Shown one piece after another: positions 57,787 through 64,000 of a stretch of DNA of 64,000 nucleotides; the first letter of the stretch is position 1; every line of letters begins with the position of its first letter. Source of the DNA: an uncultured Clostridia bacterium (lineage in GTDB: Bacteria; Bacillota; Clostridia; Lachnospirales; CAG-274); contig CANQXR010000004.1 of NCBI GenBank assembly GCA_947627855.1, forward strand, positions 1 to 64,000, written 5' to 3'. A program made the translations under genes and the position numbers. The notes under the pieces are model-generated. The model saw nothing but the letters and a program-made list of their open reading frames with translations. It was not told the DNA's origin and did not search any database.

Positions 57787-58644
57787 ATGGCTAAGGAAAA
57801 GAAAGAAATAAATATATATATTGCCCTCTTAGGCTATGTGCTGCTTTATGTTTTATATTATTTTGTATTCACAATGATTTTCTCGCCTTACGGGCTGAGC
57901 ATTGCGGCTACAACGGCTCTGGCTCTTGCCTTTACCATAAATTCGGCAAGAAAGAGAGAAAAGAAAAGGGGCATAGGCTTCAGGGAGGCTTTGGGGCTTA
58001 AGCCGCCCGGACTTGACAGGAAAAATGCGGTTTATCTTGTTCTTTTGGGGATAGGGCTTAACTTCACAATAAGCGGAGTTCTGAATCTGCTGCCGAGAGG
58101 GCTGACAAACAGCTATGTCGGCAGCTATACCACGATTTTTGACGGCAATATATATATAACTCTTTTCGTTATGGCGGTTGTGACACCTATTCTTGAGGAG
58201 ATATTTTTCAGAGGTATATTCCAAAGAAAGCTCTGTGAAAGACTGGGTATGTTCAAGGGGCTTATAATGTCCACCCTTATATTCGGGCTTATGCACTTCG
58301 ACTTCATATGGAGCATATACGCCGCCGTAATAGGCTTTTTTATGGGCTGTCTGTATATATATTATGACAGCGTTGTGCCATCGGCGATAGTGCACAGCCT
58401 TTTCAACCTTATATCCTGCCTGCCTGTTTTTGCACTGCGCTTTAAAACGTTCTACAAATATACATTCGGCAGCAGGACGTATGTTGTCATAACCCTTATT
58501 CTGGGTATAGGCATAATATATTATATAGTTGACAGAACATGGATAAAAATGTTCTTCAACAAAAAGGAAATAGAAGTAAGCTTTAAATCGGCTTTGCATC
58601 AGGAAGACAATACGGACTTGGAGGCGGAAAAAGATGAAAAATAG
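57787..58644 (+). CDS. CPBP family intramembrane protease
   Basis: A 285-residue CAAX/CPBP-type membrane protease (PF02517, Abi). About seven hydrophobic segments; catalytic EExxxR in PILEEIFFRGIFQRKL, then FGLMHFDF (FxxxH) and SAIVHSLFNL (HxxxN/D). Members process membrane proteins, mature bacteriocins or give self-immunity. The ATG 57787 follows the stop of the surface protein by 8 bp; a TTG in frame at 57763 is the alternative. It lies between two paralogous surface proteins, which are its likely partners or substrates. Confidence 0.87.
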   Translation: MAKEKKEINIYIALLGYVLLYVLYYFVFTMIFSPYGLSIAATTALALAFTINSARKREKKRGIGFREALGLKPPGLDRKNAVYLVLLGIGLNFTISGVLNLLPRGLTNSYVGSYTTIFDGNIYITLFVMAVVTPILEEIFFRGIFQRKLCERLGMFKGLIMSTLIFGLMHFDFIWSIYAAVIGFFMGCLYIYYDSVVPSAIVHSLFNLISCLPVFALRFKTFYKYTFGSRTYVVITLILGIGIIYYIVDRTWIKMFFNKKEIEVSFKSALHQEDNTDLEAEKDEK

Positions 58645-60883
58645 GCTTTGTGCCATAATTATGAGCTTTTTAATTGTATTTTCCACCATAACTTATGCAT
58701 GTGCGGCAGATGGTACTGCTCCGGCGGAAAAATTTGACAGGAATCTCGGTTTATACACCGAAACCTTTGCCGGAGGCAGACAGTTTGTATCCACTGTACC
58801 GAACAACGGCAGAACCTATGATGCGGTTATACTCGACCTTCCCCAAGGCATAGAGGCTCAGCTAAGACGTGACGGAAACATTGTGGCTGTTCAGGACAAT
58901 GAGCCTGTTTATGAAACGGGCTATTATACTCTCCATATCTACGCCTCAGATGTTTTAAGCGGAGAGAGCACAGACACTCTTTTTGCCTTCAGAATTATGG
59001 GTACGCCTGCGACAGGCACTCTTATAAACAAAAGATTCGGCTGTCCCGAAATAGCCTGTGCGGCTTCTCCTGTGCAGGACAGCGAAACAAGCGGAATGTA
59101 CATATATGAATTTCCGAATCACAAGCGTTTTTATTCCTCCGTTCCGGAGAGCAGCGCAGAAGTGGACAGGGCGGTTTTTGTTTTTCCGCCGAATGTGGGC
59201 TATGAGCTTTATAAAAACGGTCAGCCCTCATCTCCCGGTCGTGATATGACGGTCACACAGCCGGGCAGCTATTCAATGAACGTATATGCCAAAAACTACG
59301 GAGTTGCTCCGGGTTATTCCGCCGTATATAAGGCAACGGTGAGCTTTACCATACCAAGTCCCGAAGCCGCTGCGGCAGCTCAGCCATCGGGTCTGATTTC
59401 ATCGGCTGTTTCGGCGGTTGCTCCTCAGCTTGGACTTAGCACCCCCGTTTCCTCTCCGGCTGCTCCGACAGCGGATAATTCTCCTGTCGTACAGGCGCAG
59501 ACCACTGTGGAAAAAGACAGTCTTGTGGAAACATACAGGGAGGAAGCCGAAATATATAAGGAAGAATTCTCATCGGGGGACGCTTTCTATACAAATACCG
59601 CAAACGGAACTATCTGCGGAGGAAATGTATATATAGACATTCCCGCAAATATGACAGTGGAAATGACAAAGGACGGCAGGGCGGTCCAGTTTGCAAACAG
59701 AACCTATCTGAACGAGCCGGGCAGCTATACATTGAATATAACCGACATTTACGGCACAAGAATGTACGGGGCAAAATATACATTCCGTATTCAGCCGGGA
59801 CTGGATTCCTCTGAAAGTGCAGAGGGGGAAATTACAGACGATGAGAGCGGCGATGAAGGTGAATATGATGTTGACTTCGGCTCCTTTGAGGGTGCGGATT
59901 ATGGCTTTGATACTGTGAGGGAACGCTTTGTATATTATCTCGGAGATAAAATGATATATATGAACATACCTCCGGGAATGTTTTCAAACGATGGACTTAC
60001 CATAGATTTGCCCAATGACGTAAGCGCAGAGGCAGTTGACGAAAACGGGGACGTATATACCATCGAAAACGGTGAAATAAACGAAAACGGCAGCTATACC
60101 GTAACTCTCAGCGGCAGCAGCGGCGGAAAAGCGGAGCTTAAATTCTATCTTTACAACAGGGCTGTAAATATGCCGGAGGAATATGAAGCGCCGAAGGGCT
60201 ATCTTATTACGGGAATAGAATACAGCGACTATAAGAATACATACGGTATGAGCGATGACGAAGCCGATGAGGACGACTTTTACCTTATGGACAGCGGCTT
60301 GGTTGACGAAAACGAAGAAAACGGAGACGGCGAGGATACTGAGGAAACCTCGGAGGACGAGGAGACCCTTGAACTCAGGAGAGAGTATGAGGAGGGGCTT
60401 GACACAATAGATAAGCTTGCCGATATTGCAGCAAGCGGAGGCATATATACCCTTGTAATGCCTATTGACGGCAGATATGACATCACCATGAGAGGTGAGG
60501 AGGGAATGCCTGTTCTTCATACGGAAATACTTGTTGACAGAACGGTGCCCACTGTATATTTCGATGGGCTTAACGAGAAAAACGTATCTGTGGGAAATGA
60601 ATTTACACTCAGCTGCCCGGAGGACGATGTTACACTTGTTTTATATAAGGGCAAGGAGGACGGCGATATCCTTTCGGAAGAGGGAGGAGCCTATACCGTA
60701 AAGGGCGTTGGTAAGTATACCATATCCGCAATAGATGCGGCAGGAAATGAAAGTACATATGACGTGAAAATATCCCGACACATAGGGCTTGCCGGCGTGG
60801 GAACAATAGTTCTTCTTGTTGTTCTTCTGGCAGCAGTGGCAGGCTTTATAGCCTATAATTCAAGGAAGTTTTCCGTAAGATGA
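58634..60883 (+). CDS. Second repeat-built surface protein (paralogue)
   Basis: A 749-residue protein with the same plan as the 878-residue one: signal peptide (about 1-25, ACAAD), four related repeats (about 35-120, 150-245, 300-390, 430-515), an acidic stretch (about 540-600, rich in Asp/Glu), a final beta domain and one membrane segment (about 720-742) close to the C-terminus, but no DDW tail (it ends NSRKFSVR). Repeat three of both proteins is closest (FSSGD-FYTNT, GGNVYIDIP, MTKDG). GGAGG lies 10 nt before the ATG; it overlaps the protease gene by 11 bp. Confidence 0.85.
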   Translation: MKNRLCAIIMSFLIVFSTITYACAADGTAPAEKFDRNLGLYTETFAGGRQFVSTVPNNGRTYDAVILDLPQGIEAQLRRDGNIVAVQDNEPVYETGYYTLHIYASDVLSGESTDTLFAFRIMGTPATGTLINKRFGCPEIACAASPVQDSETSGMYIYEFPNHKRFYSSVPESSAEVDRAVFVFPPNVGYELYKNGQPSSPGRDMTVTQPGSYSMNVYAKNYGVAPGYSAVYKATVSFTIPSPEAAAAAQPSGLISSAVSAVAPQLGLSTPVSSPAAPTADNSPVVQAQTTVEKDSLVETYREEAEIYKEEFSSGDAFYTNTANGTICGGNVYIDIPANMTVEMTKDGRAVQFANRTYLNEPGSYTLNITDIYGTRMYGAKYTFRIQPGLDSSESAEGEITDDESGDEGEYDVDFGSFEGADYGFDTVRERFVYYLGDKMIYMNIPPGMFSNDGLTIDLPNDVSAEAVDENGDVYTIENGEINENGSYTVTLSGSSGGKAELKFYLYNRAVNMPEEYEAPKGYLITGIEYSDYKNTYGMSDDEADEDDFYLMDSGLVDENEENGDGEDTEETSEDEETLELRREYEEGLDTIDKLADIAASGGIYTLVMPIDGRYDITMRGEEGMPVLHTEILVDRTVPTVYFDGLNEKNVSVGNEFTLSCPEDDVTLVLYKGKEDGDILSEEGGAYTVKGVGKYTISAIDAAGNESTYDVKISRHIGLAGVGTIVLLVVLLAAVAGFIAYNSRKFSVR

Positions 60884-60902
60884 TTTTAAAGAGGTGAGCG
60901 CT

Positions 60903-62171
60903 GTGTATTATATTCCGCCATTTGCATTCAACTTCATAGAGTGGCTGAGAGATAATGTGCTTCAGCCCATAATTGAAATATTTGCGACAATAATCGTTAA
61001 TCTGTTTATTACTCAGCTTCAGATTATGTTTTCGTTCTATGCAAAAAGATTATTTAATCTGGTGTTTTTGGGTTATGTTGCATTACTTAAGGTTGTGGAC
61101 GTTATGCAGTCGGCTTTTGGTCTGCTTTCGGGCAGTGAAAAACTGCAGTACACGATAGGCAGCGAAACGGGAACGGATTATCTTACAAACGTGCTTTTAA
61201 GAGTGCCGCAGATAAAAACCGTGTTCTGGTCTATATGGCTTATGAGCATAGTGCTTTGCGTGGTATTTCTTATAGCGGCTGTTATAAGAAGCATATCCCA
61301 TCTTGACGATACGGGGCAGAGCGTGGGCGATGTACTTCGTCAGACGGCAGGTACGCTGCTTCTGTTTTTCGTGATTCAGGTGGTTGCTTACTGTACGCTT
61401 AATCTGAGCAATATTGTTATAACAAGCTCCCAGAAGGCTATGAACTATGCTTCCGACACAACGGAGGAGATAAGGCTGTCCAATGCAATATTTGCAAGCT
61501 CCGCAATAGGAGCCGGCAGAACAAACACGGCGGCGGACGACCCCTTCAGTATTTCCTCCATAATCAACTCCACCCTCAACAGGCTTAAGGGGCAGAGTAC
61601 GCCCATATTCAATATGTCATGGGAAAAGGTTAAGAAATACTATACGGGCGACTGTAAATATTACGACCTGATAACGGTATATAAGGATTTCACCATATAT
61701 AAAATAGACTATCTGACGGCGGCTATATGCATTGTATTCGTTCTGAAATATATGGTGGGGGCTGCCCTCGCCTTGGTGCAGAGGGTGGTGTCAATAGTCG
61801 TGGCGTATGTTACGGCGCCGTTCTTTGTGGCGGTCGCTCCCCTTGACGGAGGAGAGCGGTTCAACAGGTGGAAGGACTTCTTCATAGGCACCTGCTTCAG
61901 TGCCGTGGGCACGCTTATGTCTGTGAAAATATACCTTATTGTGCTGCCCATATTCATAAGGTCTGATGTTATATATACGGGAAGCAACAGCTTTCTGGGC
62001 TATCTCATAAGGCTTTATTCGGTCGTTATAATATCCATAGGCTTTGAGAAGCTTGGGGATATAGTAAATAAAATAATTTCCGACGCAGGAATTATGGGTC
62101 CTTCGGAGGCATTCGGAACAATTACCGCCTTTGTGGACAACATAAAATCCTTGGGCGGAATAGTAAAGTAA
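60903..62171 (+). CDS. VirB6/TrbL-like transmembrane protein (Mbov_0396 type)
   Basis: A 422-residue polytopic protein (about 8 membrane segments). The signature VAPLDGGERFNRWKDFFIG, preceded by a hydrophobic VTAPFFVA, is that of transmembrane proteins of integrative conjugative elements named Mbov_0396 family, distant relatives of VirB6/TrbL channel subunits of type IV secretion. GTG 60903 is chosen as AAAGAGGTG lies 6 nt upstream; the GTG at 60894 is part of it. It starts 19 bp after the surface protein. Confidence 0.78.
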   Translation: MYYIPPFAFNFIEWLRDNVLQPIIEIFATIIVNLFITQLQIMFSFYAKRLFNLVFLGYVALLKVVDVMQSAFGLLSGSEKLQYTIGSETGTDYLTNVLLRVPQIKTVFWSIWLMSIVLCVVFLIAAVIRSISHLDDTGQSVGDVLRQTAGTLLLFFVIQVVAYCTLNLSNIVITSSQKAMNYASDTTEEIRLSNAIFASSAIGAGRTNTAADDPFSISSIINSTLNRLKGQSTPIFNMSWEKVKKYYTGDCKYYDLITVYKDFTIYKIDYLTAAICIVFVLKYMVGAALALVQRVVSIVVAYVTAPFFVAVAPLDGGERFNRWKDFFIGTCFSAVGTLMSVKIYLIVLPIFIRSDVIYTGSNSFLGYLIRLYSVVIISIGFEKLGDIVNKIISDAGIMGPSEAFGTITAFVDNIKSLGGIVK

Positions 62172-62220
62172 ATGTATTTCGGAAACGCTGCGGCGGTTTT
62201 TGCGGGAAAGGCGTGTTAAT

Positions 62221-64000
62221 ATGAATCAAGTTGTATTTTTGGGGATTTTTGACAAAATTGCAAATTGGATAATGAGTGGCATAACAAAGGCTCTTACATG
62301 GCTTTTCAGCAATGTTATCGCTCCGGTTTTTTCAATTGTGTGGGATAACTTTCTGAAATATATTGTCGATTTGATAAGAGAATTCATAGCCATAATTCTG
62401 TATAAGCTCTATGCCTTTCTCCTGATGATACTCTACGCAATAGAGCAGATGGTATATTCCTTTTCGGGAGTAAAAAGCGTAAATATAGACGGCGAAACAG
62501 GCAATATACTCACCATTCTTATGAACCAGCCCGTTATAAACAAAGCATTCTGGTATATTACGGCGCTGAGCCTTACACTTTGCTTTGTTTTTACGATAGT
62601 GGCGGTTATGCGTTCGACCTTTGACTTCAGCTTTGACAGCAGAAAGAGCATAGGCAGAGTTCTTAGTCAGTTTTTTACGGCGGCAATAGCCTTTCTTATA
62701 ATGCCGGCGTTCTGCTATGGGCTTATAGAGCTTACGACTATATGTATGAACGCAATGTATACAGCTACGTCCTCAACGGGACTGAATGCTTCTCTGACGG
62801 ACAGTCTATATATGATGACAGTAAGGACTGCCATATCCGAGTCAAATCCGAATGCGGTGGATATGCTTGCAAGAAAGCTGTCGGAAAGTCCTATGTTCTG
62901 GTATAGCTTCAATAATGTAAAGGAATTTCTCGCCACAAAACAGGTGACGCTGAATGCGAGAGATGTTGACCTGTTTTTGGGCTATATAGGCTGTATTGTG
63001 CTTATTATAAACCTTGTCGCCCTTGCGGCGGTGTTTATAAGAAGAGTAATGGAGCTTATGGTTCTTTATGTGGTTTCGCCGTTTTTCGTGGCGGTGATGC
63101 CCTTGGACGATGGTGAGCGCTTCAATAAATGGAGGAAAACCTTTATAGGCAGGCTCTGTATGGGCGCAGGAATGATAATCGCTCTCAATCTGATGATGAT
63201 GGTTCTGGGGGTCGTTATAAATTCCGACACAAGCGCATCGGTAAGCTTTGTGAATATAAGAGATCCCCATTCGGACGTTGTGGGGTATGTTTCGGACGTC
63301 GCTATGGACTCCATAGTGAAGCTGTTGTTTATGGTTGGCTGTATACTTTCTGTGCGCTCCGTGGGAAATGCCATCACGGCAATTATGGATCAGGACGCCG
63401 CACAGGCTATGAACGAGGGTATGTCCATGCCCAAGGAACTGTTAAATATGGCAAAGCAGGCATACGCGGCAACGCAGCAGTTTGCGGGCGGCATGGACAA
63501 GCTCAGCGGAAAAGCCGGCAAAAATGCGGTAAACAAACAGCAGGCCCAGCTTGCGAAAAAGAGCAATGCCGCCGGTTTTAAGGGAGAAACCGCAAACAAA
63601 GAGGAGCTTGCTTTCCACAGCAAGCTTAAATCACAGAATTTCCACAATAAGGCAAAGGCAATGAAGACAAACAGAGGCGAGAGAAGGGCGGCATACAACA
63701 ACGCACTGCAAAAGGGTCAGTCCGCTCTCGAACAGTTTGATAAGCTTAAAACCCATGGCGAAAGACAGCGCTTTATGGAGCAGTTCAACAAGAATGTGGG
63801 TATGAACGCCCTTAAGGTGGATCCCAACAAATTCAAGAGCGGAGCAGCAACCAACGATAAGGAGGTTGCAGGCGCCGTAAATCTTGACAGAAAGATAGCG
63901 GCCGCAAAGAGCAACAGGGATAAGTTTGAAAAGGGCAGCGCCAACTGGAAGAAATACAACGATCAGCTCAACAAGCTTAACGATACCAAAAACAAGTTCG
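62221..64000 (+). CDS. Second VirB6/TrbL-like transmembrane protein, 3' end outside window
   Basis: An open frame of 593 codons that runs off the window, so the protein is partial. The N-terminal half (about 1-395) has about 8 hydrophobic segments and the signature VSPFFVAVMPLDDGERFNKWRKTFIG (near 281-306), paralogous to the gene before. From about residue 400 the protein is soluble, rich in Lys, Ala, Asn and Gln and helical (KNAVNKQQAQLAKKSNAAGF), a long cytoplasmic tail that its neighbour lacks. AAAGG lies 9 nt before the ATG; the gap to the upstream gene is 49 bp. Confidence 0.82.
   Translation, partial: MNQVVFLGIFDKIANWIMSGITKALTWLFSNVIAPVFSIVWDNFLKYIVDLIREFIAIILYKLYAFLLMILYAIEQMVYSFSGVKSVNIDGETGNILTILMNQPVINKAFWYITALSLTLCFVFTIVAVMRSTFDFSFDSRKSIGRVLSQFFTAAIAFLIMPAFCYGLIELTTICMNAMYTATSSTGLNASLTDSLYMMTVRTAISESNPNAVDMLARKLSESPMFWYSFNNVKEFLATKQVTLNARDVDLFLGYIGCIVLIINLVALAAVFIRRVMELMVLYVVSPFFVAVMPLDDGERFNKWRKTFIGRLCMGAGMIIALNLMMMVLGVVINSDTSASVSFVNIRDPHSDVVGYVSDVAMDSIVKLLFMVGCILSVRSVGNAITAIMDQDAAQAMNEGMSMPKELLNMAKQAYAATQQFAGGMDKLSGKAGKNAVNKQQAQLAKKSNAAGFKGETANKEELAFHSKLKSQNFHNKAKAMKTNRGERRAAYNNALQKGQSALEQFDKLKTHGERQRFMEQFNKNVGMNALKVDPNKFKSGAATNDKEVAGAVNLDRKIAAAKSNRDKFEKGSANWKKYNDQLNKLNDTKNKF

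Noticed and set aside
55142..64000. Calling the end region a confirmed integrative conjugative element
   Set aside because: No integrase, relaxase, VirB4/VirD4 or attachment site can be seen within the window; only VirB6-like proteins support it.

Overview
The window looks like a chromosome segment from an anaerobic, low-to-moderate GC Firmicute of class Clostridia, most like Lachnospiraceae and relatives. Pointers are the infC-rpmI-rplT operon with its leader, class III fructose-bisphosphatase, RNase Y, a CarD regulator, FeoA-FeoA-FeoB with a Cys-rich mini-protein, a split cobalamin-dependent methionine synthase, strong AGGAGG ribosome binding sites, and frequent ATA codons. No rRNA, tRNA, CRISPR array or complete insertion sequence was seen.

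Layout: 0.3-4.5 kb, minus-strand lipoprotein, RNase Y and MATE exporter; 4.8-6.3 kb, a tryptophanase/tyrosine phenol-lyase family enzyme; 6.6-10.3 kb, ywlE-rpiB-upp-glycosyl-phosphate transferase-aminotransferase; 10.5-13.9 kb, NfeD-like protein, SPFH protein, trpD, carD; 14.2-18.1 kb, potassium (Trk/Ktr) and magnesium (MgtE) transport; 18.1-24.8 kb, a tight run fbp-birA-unknown-dus-nucleoside kinase-SDR; 25-30 kb, orphan holin, lipoprotein, EamA transporter, argS, nadA; 30.5-33.6 kb, ferrous iron uptake; 33.9-39 kb, FNT channel, then a predicted cobalamin uptake and methionine synthase operon; 39-44.4 kb, miscellaneous membrane and binding proteins; 44.9-47.9 kb, pantothenate operon panB-panC-S66 peptidase-panD; 48-51.7 kb, a sensor without an output domain and an S-layer-anchored protein; 52.8-54.2 kb, infC-rpmI-rplT; 55-64 kb, a surface and secretion-like locus running off the window end.

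Two things stand out. First, ten GC-rich composite palindromes are scattered between genes (about 0, 3.0, 6.4, 10.4, 14.1, 24.8, 25.4, 29.0, 47.9 and 51.8 kb). Each has two or three hairpins with arms up to 47 bp, mostly perfectly paired, joined by short GC-rich linkers, and each lies just 3' of a gene. Arm sequences differ almost completely between elements while the architecture is kept. Second, the last 9 kb encodes two paralogous membrane-anchored surface proteins built of about 90-residue repeats (one with a cytoplasmic DDW-repeat tail), a CPBP membrane protease between them, and two polytopic proteins carrying the PLD(G/D)GERFN(R/K)W signature of VirB6/TrbL-like transmembrane proteins of integrative conjugative elements. 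This suggests a type-IV-secretion-related surface machine; identity and function are inference.

Smaller points: an AUU start for infC, an intrinsic terminator in the leader of the MATE gene, a 127-bp chimeric tandem triplication between fnt and metH, palindromic operators at the feo, yfhO/panB and surface loci, and two G-quadruplex-type G-runs next to palindromes.
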